This document shows, piece by piece, positions 8,410 through 14,010 of a DNA stretch of 20,397 bases. A program made the position numbers and the translations under genes. The notes under the pieces are model-generated. The model had not been told where the DNA came from. It saw nothing but the letters and a program-made list of their open reading frames with translations, and searched no databases. The DNA comes from CAZQLW01 sp964639875 (lineage in GTDB: Archaea > Nanobdellota > Nanobdellia > Woesearchaeales > GW2011-AR9), in assembly GCA_964639875.1 (NCBI GenBank), contig CAZXEM010000013.1, forward strand, positions 1-20,397, in the 5' to 3' direction. The stretch's first letter is position 1; each line of letters begins with the position of its first letter.

Positions 8410-8418
8410 GTATATAAA
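8410..8418 (-). promoter_or_regulatory. TATA box of the MoxR-VWA operon
   Basis: The minus strand reads TTTATATAC, centred about 28 nt before the ATG at 8386. It is the only convincing promoter for the three-gene operon. Confidence 0.65.
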
Positions 8419-8434
8419 CTTTTTGTTATTTAAC

Positions 8435-8446
8435 TACTTCGAAGTA
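8435..8446. promoter_or_regulatory. 12-nt perfect palindrome, possible operator
   Basis: TACTTCGAAGTA is a perfect palindrome lying 17 bp upstream of the operon TATA box, inside the 222-nt divergent region shared with the gene at 8609. This is a usual place for an archaeal dimeric regulator. A few such palindromes are expected by chance in 20 kb, so the call is modest. The rest of 8387-8608 is T-rich with no other structure that I can support. Confidence 0.35.
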
Positions 8447-8608
8447 ATAAACCCAGCGTTTTTGTTTTAAAGATTAACAAAAATGTGTTTCTTTTTCTTA
8501 AAATAACAAACTTTTTTAAAAACCTAATTTTTTCAACCTAGCTATTTGACAATAACAATCTTACTATCATAATCTTAATAAACAGTCTCTCTTGTAAGAA
8601 AGATTACT

Positions 8609-9748
8609 ATGAAATCAGAAGATCTTACTTTGGAACTATTAATGAAAAGGGGCTATCCCGACATTGAACAATTTTTGGAAGGAAAAGAATTAAATGAAGA
8701 TCGGAAACAGGAAATTGTTACTGAAACTAAAATTTACGGTTTAATGAATGATGTTAGAACGTATGATAATTATGCTGGTTATGAAGATATAAACCAATTT
8801 CTGTCTCAAGAAAAATTTGTTGATTATTTTAATTCTACAAAAAACACTGAATTGTTAGAAAAATATATTGATTTGGTACATGAAGGTATTGATGGTGGTC
8901 GAGGTCCAGAATCTAGTAGATGGGCCATAAATTTTCTGAAATCTGATCATGTTAACCAAGCTATTAGAAACAATTTAAAACCGTTAAAAGAAAAGATGGT
9001 TAAACTTCTTGATTCTGCTTATGATTTAACATTTTCTCATTATGAGAATGATTCTGGACAAGTGAATGATTATACTTTAATTCTTAATCAATGGAATGAT
9101 TTGGTTAATTATAAAGAAATGGTTAAAAATGCAATTGGGGGCTGGAATGGTCTTTGGGAAATTTATGAACAGAATTATGGAGAAGATTTTCTTGAAGCTG
9201 CTTTACCTAAATTGATAGAGATGACTGATAAGCCTTACGTTTCTGAGCTAATGGCCCGATTTCATTTAGAAGATAGTACTGATGAGGAGGATAATAAAGA
9301 ATATAATGCTTTAGTTGCAGCAGGAATAATTGATCGTTGTGACTTAAAAAAAGAGGACCATACTATGAATTATTTTATGGTTTTAGTAGATGGATTTGAA
9401 AGTTCAGACTCAAATTCTGTTAATTTAGTTAATGCTTTAGAAAAAGGAACTGAAGATGAAGTTGAAAGAAAGAAGCAATATTTAGGAAGTAGAATTGGCG
9501 ATTTGTTTAGAGCAGGAGAAATATATAAAATCGGTAGTATTGTTAAGTATGGTTTTAATGTTTGTTTATGTGATGAAGAAACTGCTAAAGATTCTTTAAC
9601 ACCAGCAATTGCAGAAACAATAGCTGTTGGAGATGTAGATAAGTTAGAATCTTTGTTCGAATTACCAGATTTCTTGATTGATACGGAAGCAGAAGAGATT
9701 AAACCTTTTACAGAAGCCTATCAATTATTAAAAGACAAAGAAGAGTAA
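8609..9748 (+). CDS. unknown acidic 379-aa helical protein
   Basis: I do not recognise this protein. It is strongly acidic, almost entirely helical by composition, with no membrane segment. Two similar short motifs in the first 80 residues (YPDIEQFL and YEDINQFL) suggest a degenerate helical repeat of about 50 residues, perhaps a protein-binding solenoid. An AT-rich TATA-like CTTAATAAAC lies about 30 nt before the ATG, consistent with a leaderless transcript. It is divergent from the MoxR-VWA operon and shares its regulatory region, so a functional link is possible but unproven. A long hairpin begins 8 nt after its stop. Confidence 0.72.
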   Translation: MKSEDLTLELLMKRGYPDIEQFLEGKELNEDRKQEIVTETKIYGLMNDVRTYDNYAGYEDINQFLSQEKFVDYFNSTKNTELLEKYIDLVHEGIDGGRGPESSRWAINFLKSDHVNQAIRNNLKPLKEKMVKLLDSAYDLTFSHYENDSGQVNDYTLILNQWNDLVNYKEMVKNAIGGWNGLWEIYEQNYGEDFLEAALPKLIEMTDKPYVSELMARFHLEDSTDEEDNKEYNALVAAGIIDRCDLKKEDHTMNYFMVLVDGFESSDSNSVNLVNALEKGTEDEVERKKQYLGSRIGDLFRAGEIYKIGSIVKYGFNVCLCDEETAKDSLTPAIAETIAVGDVDKLESLFELPDFLIDTEAEEIKPFTEAYQLLKDKEE

Positions 9749-9755
9749 GATTATT

Positions 9756-9872
9756 GTTTTATCTGGAATGGAATTACTTTGTATACTGCGTGCCGGCGCG
9801 TGGATTTTTGTAAAAAGACAAAAATGCGCCTATTGCAGGCAGTATACAAAATGGTGTTATTCCAGATGAAGT
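9756..9872 (+). ncRNA. long imperfect hairpin, candidate RNA or RNA 3' element
   Basis: This stretch folds almost end to end. ATCTGGAAT at 9761-9769 pairs with 9859-9867 and TGTATACTGC at 9780-9789 pairs with 9839-9848. The 10-nt segments between them pair with two mismatches if G-U is allowed. Inside, GGCGC (9795-9799) pairs with GCGCC (9826-9830) and ATTTTTGT (9804-9811) with ACAAAAAT (9818-9825) around a 6-nt loop. Seven wobble positions are all G-U on the plus strand (they would be A-C on the minus), against one A-C mismatch, so a plus-strand RNA is favoured. It is GC-richer than its flanks. It could be the 3' UTR of the upstream gene, a free RNA or a decayed inverted repeat. Confidence 0.5.
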
Positions 9873-9887
9873 CTCTATTAACAAAAA

Positions 9888-9897
9888 CTATTTAAAC
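9888..9897 (+). promoter_or_regulatory. TATA box of the exonuclease gene
   Basis: CTATTTAAAC lies about 36 nt before the ATG at 9929. With a start near 9916-9919 the leader is about 10 nt and begins with the AGGTGG ribosome binding site at 9919-9924. Confidence 0.55.
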
Positions 9898-9928
9898 AAG
9901 TTCGTTCTTCATTTTTTTAGGTGGTTAG

Positions 9929-10675
9929 ATGTTACAAAATACGTTTTTACATATTCCAGGAATTAACAAATCCATGGAAACAGAAATTTGGAAAAATAAC
10001 GTTTACAGTTGGAACGAATTCTTAGAAAATCATGACCAAATTAACATTAAACGAAAAGAGCATGTTTGCCAATACATTAAAAAGTCATTACAAGCTCATC
10101 AAGACCAAAATCATAATTTTTTCATTAACGAGTTTCCCAGTAATGAACATTGGCGAGTGTATCGCGATTTTAAATGTTGTTTTTTAGACATTGAAACTAC
10201 AGGGTTAAGTAAGCACCGTAATGATTTAACTATGATTGGAATATATGATGGTCAGGAAAGTAAAGTCTTTGTTAACGGTAAGAATTTACATCAGTTCCCT
10301 GAAGAAATTGCTAAATATCAAACAATTATTACCTTTAATGGTAAATGTTTTGATTTACCTTTTTTAAAAAATAAATTTCCTGAAATTGATTTTAACCATT
10401 TTCATATTGATTTGAGGTATCCGTTAAGAGAGTTGGGTTACATGGGCGGTTTAAAACGGATTGAAAAAGAAGTTGGCATTCAACGTGATGATGATTTGCA
10501 AGATGTTGATGGTTATGAAGCGGTAAGATTATGGTACAAATATAAACGTGGAGATGAGAATGCGTTAAAACTTCTTACCAAGTATAATATTGCCGATGTT
10601 GAGAATTTGAAAACTTTAATGGACTTCGCTTTTCAGAAGTTAAAACACAAACATTTCTTTTCTAAGATTGAATAG
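9929..10675 (+). CDS. HhH plus YprB-like RNase H-fold exonuclease
   Basis: A 248-aa protein with a helix-hairpin-helix-like N terminus (LHIPGINKS around residues 7-15) followed by a DEDDy exonuclease domain of the YprB/RNase_H_2 type. Predicted catalytic residues are D87 and E89 in FLDIETTGL, D142 in TFNGKCFDLPFL (135-146), and D223 with Y219 four residues earlier in YNIADVE. The HIDLR near 159-163 and GYEAVRLWYKYKRGDENAL segments are typical of this family. It probably trims RNA or single-stranded DNA 3' to 5'; the exact substrate is not known for the family. The ATG at 9929 follows AGGTGG by 4 nt and is secure. It converges with the NYN nuclease gene, leaving 16 nt between stops. Confidence 0.88.
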   Translation: MLQNTFLHIPGINKSMETEIWKNNVYSWNEFLENHDQINIKRKEHVCQYIKKSLQAHQDQNHNFFINEFPSNEHWRVYRDFKCCFLDIETTGLSKHRNDLTMIGIYDGQESKVFVNGKNLHQFPEEIAKYQTIITFNGKCFDLPFLKNKFPEIDFNHFHIDLRYPLRELGYMGGLKRIEKEVGIQRDDDLQDVDGYEAVRLWYKYKRGDENALKLLTKYNIADVENLKTLMDFAFQKLKHKHFFSKIE

Positions 10676-10691
10676 AACGGTTACTAAACTA

Positions 10692-11222
10692 TTATGATCT
10701 CTTTTGAATTTTTTGATTCTTTTGCGGAATTCTTCCTTTCTTTGCTGGAGATTTGAAAACAAACCAATCTTCTTTAGTTATTGGATGAAAAAAGTCTGCT
10801 TCATTAACAAGAATTCTAGCAGTAGTTTCTTTCACGGCAGCTATTTCTACTCTTACTCCCTCTGATTTCAAATGAATTACCAAATCAACATAATCAGAAT
10901 CGCCAGACATGATAATAATTGTATCAACTTTACTTGCTAGTTGAGTAGCTTTAATTGAAAGTGGAATATCAGCAGACTTATGGCAAGGGACAACACTTCC
11001 ATAATATTGGTTATGTAACCTTTCTGCAAGTTTATCAGAAATATTTTTTCCTTCTCTGAAATAAATTAACCGGTTCAATCCTCTGTTGTTAAGAAGTTTT
11101 GGAATAAGTTTATCAAAATTTACCATTGCACTATTATTTTTTGCAATTTCGTGAATACTTCTTTCAATATTATTACCATCACAAAGGATAGCCACAGACT
11201 GGTTAATTAAGATTGCTGTCAT
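10692..11222 (-). CDS. NYN-domain (LabA/DUF88-type) putative ribonuclease
   Basis: A 176-aa PIN-like NYN protein, a metal-dependent nuclease fold usually acting on RNA. Conserved acidic motifs are all present: DGNN at 15-18, D85 in SADIPLSIKA and SGDSDY at 106-111, the last being a family hallmark. The C-terminal 20 residues are basic (KKGRIPQKNQKIQKR) and may bind nucleic acid. AGAGGT lies about 9 nt before the ATG at 11222. Because it begins 47 nt after the zinc-ribbon gene in the same orientation, it is probably the second gene of that operon, where a Shine-Dalgarno site is needed. A TATA-like stretch in the gap (11251-11263) could give extra transcription. Confidence 0.9.
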   Translation of the reverse strand: MTAILINQSVAILCDGNNIERSIHEIAKNNSAMVNFDKLIPKLLNNRGLNRLIYFREGKNISDKLAERLHNQYYGSVVPCHKSADIPLSIKATQLASKVDTIIIMSGDSDYVDLVIHLKSEGVRVEIAAVKETTARILVNEADFFHPITKEDWFVFKSPAKKGRIPQKNQKIQKRS

Positions 11223-11269
11223 TTCATCTTACCTCTTTAAACATTACAATAAACTATAAAAACATTTAA

Positions 11270-11413
11270 TCACTCTTTTTCTTTTTCTTGCTCTTTTTTA
11301 TATTTTTCATAATTCTTTTTGCATTTTTCACAGATTACTGGTTGCCTACTTTCAACAGCTACCCAGACATCTTTGCAAATTCTGCATTTCTTCTTAAATT
11401 TTAATTTTGCCAT
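11270..11413 (-). CDS. 47-aa zinc-ribbon protein
   Basis: A short gene with a clear CxxC-CxxC zinc ribbon: C10-x2-C13 and C28-x2-C31, followed by a Lys/Glu-rich tail (KKNYEKYKKEQEKEKE). The composition and codon-complete frame from ATG at 11413 to TGA at 11270 support a real gene. CTTATATAAG at 11433-11442 is centred about 25 nt before the ATG, consistent with a leaderless transcript. It lies upstream of, and in line with, the NYN nuclease gene. Small archaeal zinc ribbons of this kind often bind nucleic acid or act as ribosome or polymerase accessory proteins; its partner may be the NYN protein. Function unknown. Confidence 0.8.
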   Translation of the reverse strand: MAKLKFKKKCRICKDVWVAVESRQPVICEKCKKNYEKYKKEQEKEKE

Positions 11414-11432
11414 ATTATCAGAAAGTGAACTG

Positions 11433-11442
11433 CTTATATAAG
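11433..11442 (-). promoter_or_regulatory. TATA box of the zinc-ribbon/NYN operon
   Basis: CTTATATAAG, a perfect 10-nt palindrome about 20-29 nt before the ATG at 11413. Confidence 0.65.
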
Positions 11443-11472
11443 TGTTTGTTTTTTTAGTAGTAATGTAGAAAC

Positions 11473-11501
11473 AATTTACAATCTAATTTATTCTGTAAAT
11501 T
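11473..11501. repeat. 8-bp inverted repeat in the divergent promoter region
   Basis: AATTTACA (11473-11480) and TGTAAATT (11494-11501) are perfect arms around 13 nt. They sit upstream of the cold-shock promoter and behind the zinc-ribbon promoter. A regulator site is possible; AT-richness makes chance plausible. Confidence 0.35.
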
Positions 11502-11522
11502 TTTAAATATTCTTATAAATTT

Positions 11523-11540
11523 CCAAAACGTTTATAAACC
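11523..11540 (+). promoter_or_regulatory. 18-nt promoter element of the cold-shock gene
   Basis: CCAAAACGTTTATAAACC, identical to the element upstream of the DEAD-box helicase (3374-3391, minus). TTTATAAA is the TATA core. A start near 11562 gives a leader of about 64 nt. Another TATA-like TTATAAAT lies at 11513-11520. Confidence 0.7.
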
Positions 11541-11611
11541 AACTCGATAATGTTAACTTAAAATTAATACCACAAGTAAGAGCACAACTCTTTCTGACAG
11601 TATTATTAATT

Positions 11612-11617
11612 AGGAGG
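11612..11617 (+). promoter_or_regulatory. strong Shine-Dalgarno site of the cold-shock gene
   Basis: AGGAGG, 8 nt before the ATG at 11626. It is the strongest ribosome binding site in the window and fixes the start. Confidence 0.85.
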
Positions 11618-11625
11618 AATTTCAA

Positions 11626-11817
11626 ATGGAAGGAACTATTAAGTGGTTCAATGGCCAGAAAGGATTTGGCTTCATTAACGGCGAAGACGGTAAAGACTAT
11701 TTTGTACATTTTAGTGCAATACCAGAAGACGTTAGATTAAATGAAGGCGATAAAGTAACTTTTGATGTCGTTGAAACTGAAAAAGGCGTACAAGCTCAAA
11801 ACGTACAACTAGTTTAA
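11626..11817 (+). CDS. cspA: cold-shock-domain protein (CspA family)
   Basis: A 63-aa single cold-shock domain, close to the family's usual 65-70 aa. It binds single-stranded RNA or DNA and melts RNA structure. RNP1 is KGFGFI at 12-17 and RNP2 is DYFVHF at 24-29; the opening EGTIKWFNGQKG is typical. Csp proteins are common in bacteria but patchy in archaea, so transfer is possible. The gene has a leader of about 64 nt with a strong AGGAGG, and a promoter element shared exactly with the DEAD-box helicase gene, which suggests co-regulation. An AT hairpin and a long T-tract follow the stop, so it is monocistronic. Confidence 0.96.
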   Translation: MEGTIKWFNGQKGFGFINGEDGKDYFVHFSAIPEDVRLNEGDKVTFDVVETEKGVQAQNVQLV

Positions 11818-11827
11818 GATTTTAATT

Positions 11828-11889
11828 TATAATTAATAATTATATTTATATCTCTTAAAATTGAATTTTTTTTCTTTTTTTTCTTTTTT
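11828..11889 (+). terminator. hairpin and oligo-T terminator after the cold-shock gene
   Basis: TATAATT-AAT-AATTATA (11828-11844) forms a 7-bp AU stem. It is followed at 11866-11889 by runs of 8, 8 and 6 T separated by single C. Long T-tracts on the coding strand are the standard archaeal termination signal. Confidence 0.7.
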
Positions 11890-11917
11890 CTCAACTTTTC
11901 TTTACTTTTTATGTATC

Positions 11918-12032
11918 AAGTTAGTGGCGCCCTTTAGTGATTGACTATTACTAGAAGCGTAATGTAAGCCGAGGATGGCGAAGCCATAATGACCGAGGCG
12001 CAGTAGAAAGTTCACTCTGGCCCCATTAACTT
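11918..12032 (+). ncRNA. candidate structured RNA with three-way junction
   Basis: A GC-richer island between the cold-shock and dph5 genes. GTTAGTGGCGCC (11920-11931) pairs with GGCCCCATTAAC (12019-12030) with one G-U and one C-C mismatch, and two further A-T pairs extend it. Inside, AGTGA (11936-11940) pairs with TCACT (12012-12016). ATTAC/GTAAT (11947-11951 with 11959-11963) closes a 7-nt loop. A second arm has GCC/GGC, facing GA/GA, GG/CC, then ATGGC-GAA-GCCAT (11975-11987). No long open frame is present. I could not match it to tRNA, 5S, SRP, RNase P or a riboswitch that I know. The plus strand is slightly favoured by the G-U pair; the strand is uncertain and no convincing dedicated promoter is visible. 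Confidence 0.6.
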
Positions 12033-12072
12033 AATCAATTTAATACATATTACTGACTTTTTAACTGAAAAA

Positions 12073-12081
12073 TTTATATAA
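12073..12081 (+). promoter_or_regulatory. TATA box of dph5
   Basis: TTTATATAA, centred about 26 nt before the ATG at 12103, implying a leaderless transcript that does not include the upstream structured RNA. Confidence 0.65.
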
Positions 12082-12102
12082 CTGCTCTAAATTTGTTAGT
12101 TC

Positions 12103-12870
12103 ATGACATTATATTTAATCGGAATTGGACTAAACGATGAGCAAGATATTACTATTAAAGGCCTAGAAATTGTTAAAAAATGTGATTCTGTTTATTTAGA
12201 AAATTATACTTCTTTATTACAATGTTCTGTTAAAGATTTAGAACATTTTTATGGAAAAGAGATTGTTCTGGCAGATCGAGAAATGACTGAACAAGGTGAT
12301 GAGAAAATTATAGCTGAAGCAAAAGATAAAGATGTTGCTTTTTTAATTATTGGTGATGTATTTTCTGCTACTACTCATGTTCAATTGTTTAAATTAGCTA
12401 AAGAAAGTAATGTTGAAGTAAATGTTATCAATAACGCTTCAGTACTAAATTCTGTAGGGATTACTGGATTAGAACTTTACAAGTTCGGTAAAATAACTTC
12501 CATTCCATTCATTGAAGATCATCCTGATTTGGAAACTCCGTACAATGTTTATCGTGATAATTTAAGTTTAGGGTTACATACACTATTTTTATTAGATTTA
12601 AAACCGGGCGAAGATAAGTTCATGAGTGTTAATCAAGCACTAGAAATTCTTGAAAAGATTGAATCTAAGAAGAAAGAAGGGTTAATTAATGATGATTTAT
12701 TAGTTGTTGGCTGTGCTCGTTTAGGTTCAGACAAGTTTATTGTTAAAGCAGGCAAATTATCTGAAATTAAGAAGTTTGATTTTGGTAAACCTTTACACTG
12801 TTTAATAATCCCCGGTAAGATGCATTTCGTTGAAGATGAAATGCTCCATTTATGGAGCGATCAAAAATGA
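12103..12870 (+). CDS. dph5: diphthine synthase
   Basis: A 255-aa SAM-dependent methyltransferase that methylates the modified histidine of elongation factor 2 during diphthamide synthesis. It belongs to the tetrapyrrole methylase superfamily: the N terminus MTLYLIGIGLNDEQDIT and the following DSVYLENYTS are characteristic of Dph5, as is the GDVFSATTH segment near residues 83-91. The length matches archaeal Dph5 (about 250-265 aa). Diphthamide is found only in archaea and eukaryotes, which supports the archaeal origin. The ATG follows a TATA box by about 26 nt. The last codons and stop lie in two tandem perfect hairpins (12843-12882), and the next gene converges. Confidence 0.95.
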   Translation: MTLYLIGIGLNDEQDITIKGLEIVKKCDSVYLENYTSLLQCSVKDLEHFYGKEIVLADREMTEQGDEKIIAEAKDKDVAFLIIGDVFSATTHVQLFKLAKESNVEVNVINNASVLNSVGITGLELYKFGKITSIPFIEDHPDLETPYNVYRDNLSLGLHTLFLLDLKPGEDKFMSVNQALEILEKIESKKKEGLINDDLLVVGCARLGSDKFIVKAGKLSEIKKFDFGKPLHCLIIPGKMHFVEDEMLHLWSDQK

Positions 12871-12882
12871 ACACATTTTTGA
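12843..12882 (+). terminator. tandem perfect hairpins over the dph5 stop codon
   Basis: GCTCCAT (12843-12849) pairs with ATGGAGC (12852-12858), and two bases later TCAAAAATG (12861-12869) pairs with CATTTTTGA (12874-12882) around AACA. The TGA stop at 12868-12870 is partly in the second stem. Probably a terminator or 3'-end stabiliser. Confidence 0.55.
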
Positions 12883-12930
12883 GTATGATTAAGTTATGGA
12901 AGTAAGTAGAAAAATATTATAAAAAAGAAA

Positions 12931-12946
12931 ATTTATGGCCATAAAT
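12931..12946. terminator. 16-nt perfect palindrome over a stop codon
   Basis: ATTTATGGCCATAAAT is a perfect 16-nt palindrome. It contains the TAA stop (12933-12935) of the minus-strand gene and faces the dph5 hairpins across about 50 nt. It may be a 3'-end signal or a protein-binding site. Confidence 0.5.
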
Positions 12947-13187
12947 GCCGATCAGAAGTATCTTTTGGTTTATTAAGATAATCTAATATTTCTTGAGTGT
13001 AACCCATATCTTCTAATGGCGGGTTCTTGGGTTCTTGGCCATGAGTGGTTCTTACTTCTTCTAAATGTTTTTCGTCTCTAAAAACTCCTTCTCCAACAAT
13101 ATAAAGACTTGTTTTAGTGATTTCTTCTAAAACTGGTTCATTTCCATCAGTTGAAGGAACATTGTTTGTATTATTATCTTCTGTCAT
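12933..13187 (-). CDS. unknown 84-aa acidic protein
   Basis: I do not recognise this protein. The N-terminal 20 residues are Asn/Asp/Thr/Glu-rich and probably disordered, and the C-terminal half (GYTQEILDYLNKPKD) may form a short helix. I chose the ATG at 13187, not an in-frame TTG at 13241. GGAG (13196-13199) lies 8 nt before the ATG and a TATA-like TTTATAGTA (13223-13231) sits about 40 nt before it, giving a short leader; the TTG start would fall upstream of the expected transcription start. It lies downstream of another acidic unknown gene in the same direction, but the two seem to have separate promoters. Confidence 0.65.
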   Translation of the reverse strand: MTEDNNTNNVPSTDGNEPVLEEITKTSLYIVGEGVFRDEKHLEEVRTTHGQEPKNPPLEDMGYTQEILDYLNKPKDTSDRHLWP

Positions 13188-13309
13188 TTTATAATCTCCA
13201 AACACGCTGTCAAACCACTTAATACTATAAACTTCTTTCAAGAACTCTTTTTTTATGTTAAATATTGATTCTAATTTAAAAATGTTTGTTAAATTGCTGT
13301 TAAATAGAA

Positions 13310-13861
13310 CTAAATCATTGAGTAATTAACATCTCTGGTAATTGCTTCTGCTTCAAAGATTTTCATCATTGTTTGATTAAAAGTCATCCAGTTAGCTAAC
13401 TTTTTTCTTTCTTCTAACGGTAAATCGTTAATTGTTCCTAACATTGTTGCATACTGTACTTGGCTCATATATTCTTGTGCTTCTTCATTACTCATTGTTT
13501 CAGCCGTTGTATCATCTATTTTATGGATCTTTTCACCTTCTGCATAAAACTCTTCTAAATCAATCCCTGATAGAGTTGGTTGAGAAACTGCTTCTTCATA
13601 ATTAATAGAAGATGAATAAAAATTCTCTGCCATAAACTGTTCTTCAAGAGAATCTTCAAATGATGGCATTTTAATTTGATCATGATCTTCATCATCATTC
13701 TTAAAATCAAACAATTCTAAATCTGTTTTGTCATCACTTTTATTTTTACTTTCATTAGAAACTTTAACCACACTTTGATAATCTAGGCTAGAGACTACAT
13801 TTACCGCTTCATTGATTGAATAGCGGTTACTCACTTCCTTAACTGTTTTTTCTAAATGCAT
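13310..13861 (-). CDS. unknown 183-aa acidic protein
   Basis: I do not recognise this protein. Residues 35-70 are a low-complexity acidic stretch (DDKTDLELFDFKNDDEDHDQ), probably disordered. The last 70 residues are predicted helical (NEEAQEYMSQVQYATMLG, then LPLEERKKLANWMTFNQTMM) and may be the folded part. No membrane segment or metal motif is visible. A TATA-like CATTTAAATATC lies around 13905-13916, so a leader of about 20 nt is expected, containing AGGGG as a weak ribosome site. It is divergent from pgk. Its function is unknown. Confidence 0.7.
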   Translation of the reverse strand: MHLEKTVKEVSNRYSINEAVNVVSSLDYQSVVKVSNESKNKSDDKTDLELFDFKNDDEDHDQIKMPSFEDSLEEQFMAENFYSSSINYEEAVSQPTLSGIDLEEFYAEGEKIHKIDDTTAETMSNEEAQEYMSQVQYATMLGTINDLPLEERKKLANWMTFNQTMMKIFEAEAITRDVNYSMI

Positions 13862-13970
13862 GTTAAAAAACCATACCCCTGAGATTGTTTTGAAAATTAG
13901 TATGATATTTAAATGTTGCTAATTGCGATGAAGTAGTAAATGATTATTAATTTTTTAATTTCTGATAAAT

Positions 13971-13979
13971 CTTATATAT
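13971..13979 (+). promoter_or_regulatory. TATA box of pgk
   Basis: CTTATATAT overlaps an in-frame ATG at 13978. It predicts a start of transcription around 14002-14006, so translation must begin downstream, at 14011. Confidence 0.6.
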
Positions 13980-14010
13980 GGGTTTACATTTCATTATTAA
14001 AAAAGAGCAA

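Noticed and set aside
3415..9748. Calling the MoxR-VWA locus a defence system
   Set aside because: No toxin, nuclease, sensor or mobile-element context is visible beside it; only the general architecture is shared with some conflict-related loci.
9756..9872. Insertion-sequence remnant
   Set aside because: No transposase fragment or flanking target duplication is visible, and the wobble bias favours an RNA; not fully excluded without a copy-number search.
11503..11709. Minus-strand open frame across the cold-shock promoter and gene
   Set aside because: It overlaps the cold-shock coding region and its promoter and has no start signal.
11918..12032. Identification as tRNA, 5S rRNA, SRP RNA, RNase P RNA or a known riboswitch
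   Set aside because: No T-loop/acceptor layout, 5S loop sequences, SRP helix-8 motif, RNase P core motifs or riboswitch consensus could be matched by eye.
13188..13241. TTG start of the 84-aa gene at 13241
   Set aside because: The TATA-like box at 13223-13231 lies inside that extension and a GGAG site precedes the ATG at 13187.
13978..14010. Longer pgk start at the ATG at 13978
   Set aside because: This ATG is part of the TATA box and adds residues not typical of the family; the ATG at 14011 gives the usual N terminus.
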